Shown: positions 1 to 7,824 of the stretch, one piece after another
Position numbering within the stretch: position 1 is the stretch's first letter
Layout: each line of letters opens with the position of its first letter
Origin: Wenzhouxiangella marina
Lineage (GTDB): Bacteria > Pseudomonadota > Gammaproteobacteria > Xanthomonadales > Wenzhouxiangellaceae
Length of the DNA: 64,000 nucleotides
Assembly (NCBI RefSeq): GCF_001187785.1
Contig: NZ_CP012154.1
Location: 924,501-988,500, forward strand
Direction of reading: 5' to 3'
Made by a program: the position numbers and the translations under genes
The notes under the pieces: model-generated
What the model saw: only the letters and a program-made list of their open reading frames with translations
The model's database searches: none
Told to the model about the DNA's origin: nothing

Positions 1-79
1 TGGCCTCTTCCAGCAGCGCGCTGTCAAGCGACAGATTGGCAGCTTTACGGCTGGATTCTTTCCTTTTGGTAGCTTGCAT
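1..79 (-). CDS. ccdA: CcdA-type antitoxin, N-terminal part (cut by window edge)
   Basis: Reading the minus strand from the ATG at 79 gives 26 codons, MQATKRKESSRKAANLSLDS followed by ALLEEA, before the window ends. The basic N-terminus running into a ribbon-like 'KAANLSLDSALLEEA' is the classic start of CcdA antitoxins, which bind DNA through this ribbon-helix-helix and neutralise the gyrase poison CcdB. A ccdB toxin would be expected just outside the window. The gene diverges from the HTH gene at 316. The family call rests only on this short N-terminus. Confidence 0.6.
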   Translation of the reverse strand, partial: MQATKRKESSRKAANLSLDSALLEEA

Positions 80-158
80 GGCGCGGTCCCGGCACAAACA
101 TGTGTGGAACATATGCGCACAACTGATGCGCATCAAGTTCGTCTCCCTGGGTTCCAGG

Positions 159-242
159 GATCAGGTCCTGGCGGATCAGGTCCTGGCTGTCCTGAATTGC
201 CGTCCTGAATTGCCGTCCCGTCAGTCGCTGTCCTGGATTGCC
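159..242. repeat. Short tandem repeats between divergent TA genes
   Basis: Two adjacent 15-base units (GATCAGGTCCTGGCG, then the same with a final T) occupy 159-188. Two exact 13-base units GTCCTGAATTGCC follow at 189-214, and a one-mismatch copy GTCCTGGATTGCC lies at 230-242. They fill most of the intergenic space between the partial antitoxin (ending at 79) and the HTH gene (316). No protein reading seems likely. They may be replication slippage or a binding array. Confidence 0.7.
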
Positions 243-289
243 AGCCCATCCATGTATTTCCATGACTCGATCTTTCCTTTTTGCAAATA

Positions 290-306
290 TACGCATTGGA
301 TGCGTA
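290..306. promoter_or_regulatory. Perfect 17-bp palindrome, candidate operator
   Basis: TACGCAT-TGG-ATGCGTA is a perfect 7-bp inverted repeat with a 3-base spacer. It ends 10 bases before the ATG at 316. This is the position expected for autorepression by the downstream helix-turn-helix protein. The function is inferred from position and symmetry only. Confidence 0.5.
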
Positions 307-315
307 GAATGCCGT

Positions 316-915
316 ATGGACTGCAACGCACAATTGGAAGAACTGATGATTCGCTACGCCCTGCGCCGCCGGGATGTGGCGCGATTATTGGGCAAGCCCT
401 TGAATTCGGCCGAGGGTTACAGCAACTCGACCGTTGATCGCTGGCTGAGCGGCGACAACCCGGTGCCGGAAATGGCGCTGGAGTTGCTGACGATGAAGCT
501 AGAGGGCCGGGAAGAGCGCTCCGACCACTGGCAGTGCCTGATCCGGCAACCGCTGGGATACCGCGATCAGCGGGCACTGGAGGTCGATCTCGCGGCCGTG
601 ATGGCGCAGATCGAGCGTGGAAATCTCCCGCGCACCGGACGCACTTCGAGACCAGAAGCACTGCAGCGAGCTGGCTACCTGCTTGAATTGATCGCTCAGC
701 TTGGGGGGCCGCGGTTTCAGCCGCATCGGGAAAAGCTCCTGAAGGAAGCCGCGCGGTTGCGGGCCCGGCTTGGTGAGCGTCGGCAATCGGTGCCGTTGCG
801 GGCCAACGAAGCGGTCCATAGCGAAACCATGGATGACCTGGCCCGCAAATGGGGCCTGAGCCGAGGGGCCGACATTCGGCGATTCCGCCAGCTTGCCCTG
901 AGCGGCCACGTCTGA
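316..915 (+). CDS. Helix-turn-helix DNA-binding protein, putative antitoxin partner
   Basis: This 199-residue protein has an N-terminal HTH-like segment (about residues 9-55) with 'RRRDVARLLGKP' and 'STVDRWLSGDNPVPEMAL', which resembles Cro/YdaS-like or phage-repressor helices. The rest is basic and helical. The ATG at 316 starts just after a perfect palindrome, while an upstream in-frame ATG (238) would place that palindrome inside the gene. The stop overlaps the next start (TGATG), so it is coupled to a nucleotidyltransferase. This layout is typical of two-gene toxin-antitoxin loci. I do not recognise the exact family. Confidence 0.65.
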   Translation: MDCNAQLEELMIRYALRRRDVARLLGKPLNSAEGYSNSTVDRWLSGDNPVPEMALELLTMKLEGREERSDHWQCLIRQPLGYRDQRALEVDLAAVMAQIERGNLPRTGRTSRPEALQRAGYLLELIAQLGGPRFQPHREKLLKEAARLRARLGERRQSVPLRANEAVHSETMDDLARKWGLSRGADIRRFRQLALSGHV

Positions 916-1502
916 TGCAGGACAGTCTGCAGCAGGCGCTCCAGGAGCTCGTCGATCGGATCGCCCGCCAGGTCAGAGCTGACCAGGTGGTCGACGCCTT
1001 TCTGGCCGGCGGTGTCGCCACCTACATGCACCTCCAGAAAGCCGGCGGATCCGCTGCTGAATCAGCAAGGTACTCCGAGGATGCGGATCTGCACTTCGGT
1101 CGATCCCTGATTCTCGAAGACCTCCCGGTGGTGGCCTACAAGGATCGGGATGGCGATGAGCGAATGCTGGCTTTGGATGGCAGCTACACGATCGATATCG
1201 GCTTGCGCCATCCCGACTGTTTCGACGACGCAGAATTCCTCTTTTCCAGTGCCAACGGACGTGTGCGCTTGTTTCTCTTGAACCCTATGGACCTTGCGGT
1301 CACCAAGACCGGCCGCTTTCAGGACCATGACAGGGCAGACATCGAATCGCTCGCGAGGGCCGGGCTGCTCGAAGCGGAAGCGTTTCGTGAACGGGCTACA
1401 GAGGCCCTGGATTACCTGGCAACCGACCCAGCAATGGTGCGCATCCATATCGACGAAGCGGCCGAGTTGATTGCGGCGTCATCTTCTTCCGCTCCCGAAT
1501 GA
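915..1502 (+). CDS. DUF6036/AbiEii-like nucleotidyltransferase, putative toxin
   Basis: This 195-residue protein has a minimal nucleotidyltransferase core. A 'FLAGGVATYMHL' glycine turn (about residues 30-41) is followed by 'ARYSEDADLHFG', carrying the metal-binding acidic pair, and a later 'SYTIDIGL' supplies the third acid. 'MDLAVTKTGRFQDHDRADI' matches the helical C-terminal part of DUF6036/AbiEii-type enzymes. Known relatives include toxins that add nucleotides to RNA. The start is taken at 915 because it overlaps the upstream stop (TGATG). Assignment as the toxin of the pair is an inference from context. Confidence 0.65.
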   Translation: MQDSLQQALQELVDRIARQVRADQVVDAFLAGGVATYMHLQKAGGSAAESARYSEDADLHFGRSLILEDLPVVAYKDRDGDERMLALDGSYTIDIGLRHPDCFDDAEFLFSSANGRVRLFLLNPMDLAVTKTGRFQDHDRADIESLARAGLLEAEAFRERATEALDYLATDPAMVRIHIDEAAELIAASSSSAPE

Positions 1503-1576
1503 ATGTAGATCGTAGTCATTGCTGGAACCCGGACGTATTCCGTTGCTCATTACCTGGATGTCCAAGGGCCGTTATT

Positions 1577-2020
1577 TCATTCATTTTCATTGTCATCGGA
1601 TGGCTTTGCAGCAAGCAACCGGAAGTTAATTGTCGGTAGCATGACAGAGCCCCAGGGCGCTCTTGAAGTGAACAGCGAGACGAATTCACGCATGGCGGAG
1701 TAGAGGACCGAAGAGCCATTGACTCGGATCAGATGTTCGATGTTGTCGTGCTTGAAATCTTCGTCCACAACGAAAAATCCGACTGCGGTGAAGCGAAGTT
1801 CATAGGGTGAAGGAGCCGGATAGTCGCCGCTGGTTCGAAGGTCTACGCTGACCTGCCACTGGTGCTCCGCTTCTGGATTGGTTGCAAGTTCGACGGTCAA
1901 CTGGAAACGACTGCTGTCCGCCTCGTGCCAGGCCCTCACATCCTCGAATTCGATGTCGGACTTCGCGAGGCAGTGCATGCGCTCGAAGAAGTAGTGCTCA
2001 AGCTGTAGCGGCGAGTTCAT
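1577..2020 (-). CDS. SecB-like chaperone of a toxin-antitoxin-chaperone (TAC) module
   Basis: This is a 147-residue SecB-family protein. The C-terminal half 'SVLYSAMREFVSLFTSRAPW' followed by 'GSVMLPTINF' is the SecB signature region (LR..V..L....PP..L.P.NF), and the N-terminal half has the alternating beta pattern of SecB. SecB normally keeps preproteins export-competent. Solitary copies next to HigBA genes, as in Mycobacterium tuberculosis Rv1955-1957, instead stabilise the antitoxin. Here it follows HigA with a 23-bp overlap and has GGAAG seven bases before its ATG. It lacks flanking export genes, so a TAC chaperone is the best reading. Confidence 0.75.
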   Translation of the reverse strand: MNSPLQLEHYFFERMHCLAKSDIEFEDVRAWHEADSSRFQLTVELATNPEAEHQWQVSVDLRTSGDYPAPSPYELRFTAVGFFVVDEDFKHDNIEHLIRVNGSSVLYSAMREFVSLFTSRAPWGSVMLPTINFRLLAAKPSDDNENE

Positions 2021-2411
2021 GTTCGACTTCCGAGGATCCGATGAGGCGGTATTGAGTGCGTTGTGTTGGCTTGGGTATTTGGGCTAGGCGGCTACCCATC
2101 ATTTTTTCTGGCTGGATCGCATGAAACCAGCGCGCCTTGTCTTCCTTGGCGCAGGCGCGGAGGTGCAGCTCGCCGTCGAGGGCTCGTACCAGCTTGACCA
2201 TCGTTTCCAGCGTGAAGTTGGTGCTGCCGCGCAGAATCTTGGTGATGTAGGCCGGGCTCGTTTCGATGCGGCGAGCCAGCTCGCTCTTGTTGACGCCGCG
2301 ACGCTGCATCAGTGATTCCAGCGAGTCGGTGAAATCCATTTCCACATTGGCGAGCTCGTAGTCGAGCGTATCGCGGAATCGGTCGAGCGGATTGGTCTGA
2401 GTGTGGTGCAT
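1998..2411 (-). CDS. higA: HigA-type XRE antitoxin with C-terminal chaperone-addiction-like tail
   Basis: This 137-residue antitoxin has an HTH at about residues 28-80 ('GVNKSELARRIETSPAYITK' then 'ILRGSTNFTLETMVKLVRAL'). About 50 further residues include 'WFHAIQPEKM' and 'TQYRLIGSSEVE'. In known TAC systems a tail of this kind makes the antitoxin aggregation-prone unless a SecB-like partner binds it. The start at 2411 is preferred over 2441 because AGGAGAG lies just upstream. It sits 20 bp after the toxin gene and overlaps the chaperone gene. It is expected to bind toxin and repress the operon. Confidence 0.8.
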   Translation of the reverse strand: MHHTQTNPLDRFRDTLDYELANVEMDFTDSLESLMQRRGVNKSELARRIETSPAYITKILRGSTNFTLETMVKLVRALDGELHLRACAKEDKARWFHAIQPEKMMGSRLAQIPKPTQRTQYRLIGSSEVEHELAATA

Positions 2412-2431
2412 TCTTTGCTCTCCTGTCTGGC

Positions 2432-2821
2432 TTAGCCCCATTCGAGGTCGTTGCCGTCACGCGCCTCGCGGAATTCCCTGAGGATCCGCTCGGCCCGCTT
2501 GATTTCCTTCTTTGGTGTTTTCTGGGATTTCTTGATGAATCCGCGGGTGCAGACGATCAATTGATGCCCGTCATGGGCAAACAGTATTCGTAGCTGGCCG
2601 TGGATCAATTCCCAGATTTCACCCTGAATCTGATGGCATTTTGCCGTGCCCTGGCGAGGGCCATGGGCGGCGACACGGTCCAGCAGTGCGGTCATCCTCG
2701 CGGCTTCTCGTTGCTTGTTGGCGCCCAGTCCAGTCAGAAAGCCCGAAACCAGCCCGGAACCGCTGGCGTCGACTTTTTCGATCAGGTGCCAGTTTTTACG
2801 GCTGAGCGTCTGGACCCGCAT
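2432..2821 (-). CDS. higB: HigB/RelE-type toxin (phage Gp49-like)
   Basis: This 129-residue RelE/ParE-superfamily toxin has the conserved beta strands 'GEIWELIHGQLRILFAHDG' and 'HQLIVCTRGFIKKSQKTPK', followed by a helix with 'KEIKRAERILREF'. Family members cleave mRNA at the ribosome. It is first in the operon, with toxin before antitoxin as is usual for HigBA, and is followed by the antitoxin and the SecB-like chaperone. A palindrome lies just before its start codon. The basic and aromatic residues expected for RNA cleavage are present (R, K, W), but I cannot assign the catalytic set precisely. Confidence 0.8.
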   Translation of the reverse strand: MRVQTLSRKNWHLIEKVDASGSGLVSGFLTGLGANKQREAARMTALLDRVAAHGPRQGTAKCHQIQGEIWELIHGQLRILFAHDGHQLIVCTRGFIKKSQKTPKKEIKRAERILREFREARDGNDLEWG

Positions 2822-2823
2822 TA

Positions 2824-2839
2824 TTAACCTGTGGGTTAA
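2824..2839. promoter_or_regulatory. Palindromic operator candidate before higB
   Basis: TTAACC-TGTG-GGTTAA is a perfect 6-bp inverted repeat ending three bases before the higB ATG (minus strand). A TTGACA-like -35 hexamer lies on the minus strand at 2849-2844. HigA-type antitoxins repress their own operon by binding such palindromes, so this is the likely operator. The exact transcription start cannot be placed, because the best -10 match would overlap the start codon. Confidence 0.5.
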
Positions 2840-2865
2840 ATTTTGTCAATTCAAGCATACCCGCC

Positions 2866-3390
2866 TCAATTTTCACGAATCCGGAAACCGCCAGCCTCGT
2901 CTTGTTTCACCATACCCAGCTCAGCGAGGGCGTCGAGAACCTGGGTGACGCTTTTTTCGGGCTTGCGTTTGAACTGGGCGGCCGGTGTTTGGGCGTCCAT
3001 GGGGGTGGTGGCGAGCTGGTCGCGGACGGCTCGGATCTGGGCTTGCAGGGTCTTGGGCCAGGCAATCTTCTTGGTGCTCGGGGCGGCGGCTGCCGGCTTG
3101 GCGGGTTTGTCGCGCTTACCTGTGTGCAATTTGGTTTGCTCTGGGGTCTCGTCAGGGGCCTGGTAGTCGGGGCGGAGCCAGTGGATCTTGCCCTGGGCTT
3201 CCTCGGCGGCGCGCTGGTGGTTGAGGTTGACGAGGCGCTGGAGCAGTTCTTCTTCGGCTTCAAGTTGATCTTCGGGCTTTTCCGGCCAGGGGGTGGTGGC
3301 GCCGGGGCGGCCGACGAGTTGGTCGGCCAGTTCGTCCCAGCCGTAGGCCGTGAAGACCGCGCGGTCTAGCTCGTCGTGCAGCTCGCTCAA
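2866..3390 (-). pseudogene. C-terminal fragment (copy B) of a type IIL/MmeI-like DNA methyltransferase
   Basis: The 174-residue reading begins in the middle of a conserved C-terminal block ('ELHDELDRAVFTAYGWDEL', 'LNHQRAAEEAQGKIHWLRPD') found at the end of large type IIL restriction-methylation proteins. A winged-helix-like tail contains 'AAQFKRKPEKSVTQVLDALA'. The catalytic parts are absent. It is nearly identical to copy A at 4135-4722, so the two form direct repeats around the hic genes. The only start is TTG at 3390, with AGGAGG upstream at a long spacing, so expression as a stand-alone protein is possible but unproven. Confidence 0.7.
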
Positions 3391-3419
3391 ATGGAACGGT
3401 TCCTCCTAAAAGTGCCGGG

Positions 3420-3632
3420 CTAAGCGTACAGCAAGCGGCGACCCTTGGGTTCTGGAATGGGATCTCCGAACTCTCGAGCGGTGTCGAGCCAGAGGTCGAT
3501 GGCCTGTTGAGCCTTGGTCAGCGCCTCGGCCTGTGAGCTGCCGTGCGCTTGACAGCCCGGGAGTTCCAAAACGTCTGCGATGAAGGCATCGTCCTCGTCG
3601 CTCCAGAAAATGATGATCGCGTATCTGTGCAT
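3420..3632 (-). CDS. hicB: HicB-type antitoxin (second copy, after hicA)
   Basis: This 70-residue protein has the HicB fold signature: 'MHRYAIIIFWSDEDDAFIAD' with 'VLELPGCQAHGSSQAEALTK' and a helix 'AQQAIDLWLDTA'. HicB proteins mimic an RNase H-like fold and block the HicA RNase. No clear DNA-binding tail is visible beyond 'PIPEPKGRRLLYA'. The ATG overlaps the hicA stop by one base (TGATG), so it is cotranslated. It is one of two HicB genes flanking a single HicA. Confidence 0.8.
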   Translation of the reverse strand: MHRYAIIIFWSDEDDAFIADVLELPGCQAHGSSQAEALTKAQQAIDLWLDTAREFGDPIPEPKGRRLLYA

Positions 3633-3853
3633 CAGGCCTCGAAGAGCTCGCGTGGGAGCTTGCTCTGACGGATGATCGACTGCAGGGTGCCGCCTTTCAG
3701 TTCCTTGTGCAGTGGAACAGGTACGGTAATTGACGAGTTGCCTACGGATCTTTGCATGATGACGTGGCTGCCCTTCTGGCGCACTTGCTCGAAACCCCGC
3801 GACTCGAGAATCCTGCAAACGTCGGCTCCGGACAGGACCTTAAGGCGACCCAA
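3632..3853 (-). CDS. hicA: HicA-type mRNA interferase toxin
   Basis: This is a 73-residue HicA protein: 'VLSGADVCRILESRGFEQVR' then 'QKGSHVIMQ'. The GSH histidine is the catalytic residue of the double-stranded-RNA-binding-like fold. It cuts mRNA and tmRNA in characterised relatives. The TTG at 3853 is preferred because GAGG lies six bases upstream and the protein then begins like other HicA proteins. A GTG at 3889 would add 12 atypical residues. It overlaps the upstream hicB by 14 bases and abuts the downstream hicB, giving a B-A-B order. Confidence 0.8.
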   Translation of the reverse strand: MGRLKVLSGADVCRILESRGFEQVRQKGSHVIMQRSVGNSSITVPVPLHKELKGGTLQSIIRQSKLPRELFEA

Positions 3854-4067
3854 CGGCAACCTCCATCTGGGTGATGTAGATTTCGTCACTCAGGCGGCTC
3901 TGGATTTCATCGGGTGACGCTGCTTCCAGGAACAGCTCGATCGCTTCGCGGAGGTTATTCCGAGCCTCGGACACCGATTCACCCTGGCTGGCGATGTCCA
4001 GTTCCGGGCAAAGCGCGACATACATGTCGTCCTCGCGTTCGATGATGGCCGTGAAACGCTGGGTCAT
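3840..4067 (-). CDS. hicB: HicB-type antitoxin (first copy, before hicA)
   Basis: This 75-residue protein has 'MTQRFTAIIEREDDMYVALC' and 'PELDIASQGESVSEARNNLR', then helix 'EAIELFLEAASPDEIQSRL'. It is the short HicB form without an HTH. GGAG precedes its ATG at a good distance. Its 3' end overlaps hicA by 14 bases, so it is probably the cognate antitoxin. It differs clearly in sequence from the downstream HicB at 3420-3632, so the pair is not a recent duplication. Confidence 0.8.
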   Translation of the reverse strand: MTQRFTAIIEREDDMYVALCPELDIASQGESVSEARNNLREAIELFLEAASPDEIQSRLSDEIYITQMEVAVGSP

Positions 4068-4134
4068 AAAGGTGCTCCGGGACTCTTGCTGCCATTATGC
4101 GACACTTCAGTTCTTTTCGACATCGCCGCGGCAA

Positions 4135-4722
4135 TCAGGTTTCTCGCAGGCGGTATTGGCCCGAGTCGTCGGAGCCGACCATGCCCAGCTCGGCCAACGC
4201 GTCGAGGACCTGGGTGACGCTCTTCTCTGGTTTGCGTTTGAACTGGGCGGCCAGGGTTGGGGCGTCCATGGGGGTGGTGGCGAGCTGGTCGCGGACGGCT
4301 CGGATCTGGGCTTGCAGGGTTTTTGGCCAGGTGAGTTTTTTGGTGGGCCCCGGATCGGGTCCGGGGTGACGGCTGGTGGCCTCGGCATCGGTGTGGGTGT
4401 CGAGTTTGGTCTGTTCCGGGGTCTCGTCGGGCGCCTGGTAGTCGGGGCGGAGCCAGCGGATCTTGCCCTGGGCTTCCTCGGCGGCGCGCTGGTGGTTGAG
4501 GTCGACGAGGCGCTGGAGGAGGTCTTCTTCGGCTTCCAGCTGGTCTTCGGGCTTTTCCGGCCAGGGGGTGGTGGCGCCGGGGCGGCCGACGAGTTGCTCT
4601 GCCAGGTCGTCCCAACCGTAGGTCTGGAAGACCGCGCGGTCGAGCTCGTCGTGCAGCTCGCGCAGGACGGAGACCAGGTCCTGTTCGTGGATCTCCTTTT
4701 CCTTGGCTCTCAACGATGGCAT
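4135..4722 (-). pseudogene. C-terminal fragment (copy A) of the type IIL/MmeI-like methyltransferase
   Basis: The 195-residue reading starts slightly further upstream in the family than copy B: 'LRAKEKEIHEQDLVSVLREL' then 'HDELDRAVFQTYGWDDL'. This matches the end of proteins whose first ~500 residues survive at 6149-7639. The ATG at 4722 lies 14 bp after the MT-A70 methylase stop. It shares long identical DNA stretches with copy B. Its linker differs because a REP-like palindrome (4348-4366) reads through it as 'SRHPGPDPGP'. It is best seen as the stranded 3' end of the interrupted gene. Confidence 0.7.
4348..4366. repeat. REP-like palindrome inside coding sequence
   Basis: CCCCGGA-TCGGG-TCCGGGG followed by TGAC is a 7-bp stem with a 5-base loop. 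It has the same design as the intergenic element at 13713-13731 (TCCCGGC-TCAAG-GCCGGGA then TGAG). It lies in the reading frame of methyltransferase copy A and is absent from the otherwise near-identical copy B, so it was probably gained as an insertion that kept the frame open. Confidence 0.55.
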
Positions 4723-4735
4723 CTTCGTGGAGCTG

Positions 4736-5422
4736 CTACTTGACTTTGTAACCCTTGGGTGTATCTAAAAGCCGCATCTGTCCTTCACTGTGAGCTTTTC
4801 GCTTAGCGACGCCATAAAGGGAGTTTTCCTCAACATCTTCGTTGCCCCACTGGTGCCAGCCAGGCTGCTTGAACCGGGCGAAAAGCTCCAAATAAGGTCC
4901 TGGGGAACACGACTCTACTAGCTGATAGACTTCGTCGGGCTTACGCGAGTGCTCTCTTTTCCTCGTAGCGAGCAAATTCACTTGACTACGGCCAGGTGGT
5001 AGAGTTCTCATGCTTCCTCGAACGCCAAACAAAATCAACTCTGTCACATTGCGAAAATAGAATCCGACGCCGCGCCCGTCTGGTCCCCCATCCTTCCTGA
5101 CCTTATACCAGACCAAGTTCGTCTTGTAGGTGAATCCCCAAGCTTCCATTACGCGGAGTCCCTCCATAAGCAACGCGTTCGGAACCCAGAGGTAAAGATG
5201 TGATGTCGCTGCCGCCAGTCTCGAGACTGGTAAATCCATAATCTCCTTCAGCTCCATCGTTGGGTAACGTAGTAAGCGTCGATGCTCTGGCGCCACCTTG
5301 CCCGTGCGGTTTTGAAACTGCCACGGTGGGTCCGCCAAGATCGTTGAATACTCGCCGGAGACTTTGTTGATCAGATCGTTTGACGGGTTAGGTTCTGTGA
5401 TCTTATGTACTTTTCCTATCAT
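4736..5422 (-). CDS. MT-A70 family DNA N6-adenine methyltransferase
   Basis: This 228-residue protein carries 'YSTILADPPWQFQNR' with the DPPW catalytic motif at about residues 31-34. It also has the MT-A70 blocks 'LAAATSHLYLWVPNALLMEG', 'WGFTYKTNLVWYK' and 'HSRKPDEVYQLVE'. It is expected to methylate adenine in a short site and protect DNA from the endonuclease encoded 17 bp upstream. The start at 5422 is chosen because AGGAG lies just before it, whereas a longer frame runs back into the endonuclease gene. Base composition is clearly less GC-rich than its surroundings, which suggests recent transfer as a cassette. Confidence 0.85.
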   Translation of the reverse strand: MIGKVHKITEPNPSNDLINKVSGEYSTILADPPWQFQNRTGKVAPEHRRLLRYPTMELKEIMDLPVSRLAAATSHLYLWVPNALLMEGLRVMEAWGFTYKTNLVWYKVRKDGGPDGRGVGFYFRNVTELILFGVRGSMRTLPPGRSQVNLLATRKREHSRKPDEVYQLVESCSPGPYLELFARFKQPGWHQWGNEDVEENSLYGVAKRKAHSEGQMRLLDTPKGYKVK

Positions 5423-5439
5423 CCTGAACTCCTGGCAAA

Positions 5440-6148
5440 CTAAAAAGTGACTACGGAAGAAGGGATTCCTATTAAGAGCAGTGGACATGGATTTCCTACT
5501 CCACGATGAACTCTATCCTCCAACTTCCGCCAGTGAGTCGTTGCTTCTCCGAACTTGTCGGACACAAAGGCATTTGCCCAGCCTGTATGAAAATCGTCGG
5601 CTGATTTGATTGCGCGCCTGATTTTTTCTATTTGTCTTGTTGTAGGGCTATAGTAATCACGCAAATTCTCAATATCTGAGAATCCTTGGTCTCTCGAGAA
5701 CCTGGTAACAAGGTCGCGCATCGAATTCTGAAGGGAGCTCCCGCGAGTGATGATCGCGCCCACTGAGATAACTCCATCAGCATGCAGGCGCTTGAAGTTT
5801 TCCAAGTCCCGGTCAAAGAACGGGTCTTTGTTGTTCCACTCGATTTCCAACGCAAAAGTCCAGCCGTCGAAAGTCTTAACGTGATCGATCTCGTGAGACA
5901 GTGATTCTTTTTCTTCCCCGTCAACGGTCTTTTTGATTTCAAAATTGTGCTTTACCCAACCGTAGTCCGCTAAAGCGTGTCTGATCCGTTGCGTGAGCTT
6001 TCCTTCGCCACCTCCCCCTCTAATAAGTTCTTCAATGGGAAGTGATATTTCCTGCAATACAGACTCAATCTCGATCGCTGACTGGGGCATGTCTTTCGAG
6101 ATAATTGCCTCGGCATGATGCAGCGCCAACACCTCAAACCCTAGCTTT

Positions 6149-6165
<17 letters not shown>
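5440..6165 (-). CDS. BglII/BstYI-like type II restriction endonuclease
   Basis: This 241-residue protein has 'SHEIDHVKTFDGWTFALEIE' then 'WNNKDPFFDRDLENFKRLH' (about residues 90-125). That is the acidic core and flanking segment of the BglII/BstYI endonuclease family. D94, E107 and E109 are the likely metal ligands. Relatives cut AGATCT or RGATCY. The site here is unknown. It forms a two-gene system with the MT-A70 methylase and sits exactly where a type IIL gene is broken. Its ATG lies inside the out-of-frame tail of that gene. Composition is less GC-rich than the neighbours. Confidence 0.8.
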
Positions 6166-7639
<1,474 letters not shown>

Positions 7640-7824
7640 GGATTGCTGCGGTTCCCCTGGTTGCCGTGTCAAAGATTACCAGCATTGCCGGGGCGATCTG
7701 CCCGCGCTCGGTGCGCCTTGTCCACCACGGGCCAGCCCCCCTTGTTCGGGGGGGTGCGTTCCGGACGGCGGTCTGGCTAGAATCTGCGATCCGAACGACC
7801 GCTGTCCGATGACCGGGGGAAACC

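Noticed and set aside
2820-2849. TTGACA with AATAAT as a textbook promoter for higB
   Set aside because: The -10 would overlap the higB start codon and put the transcript start inside the gene, so only the palindrome is reported with any confidence.
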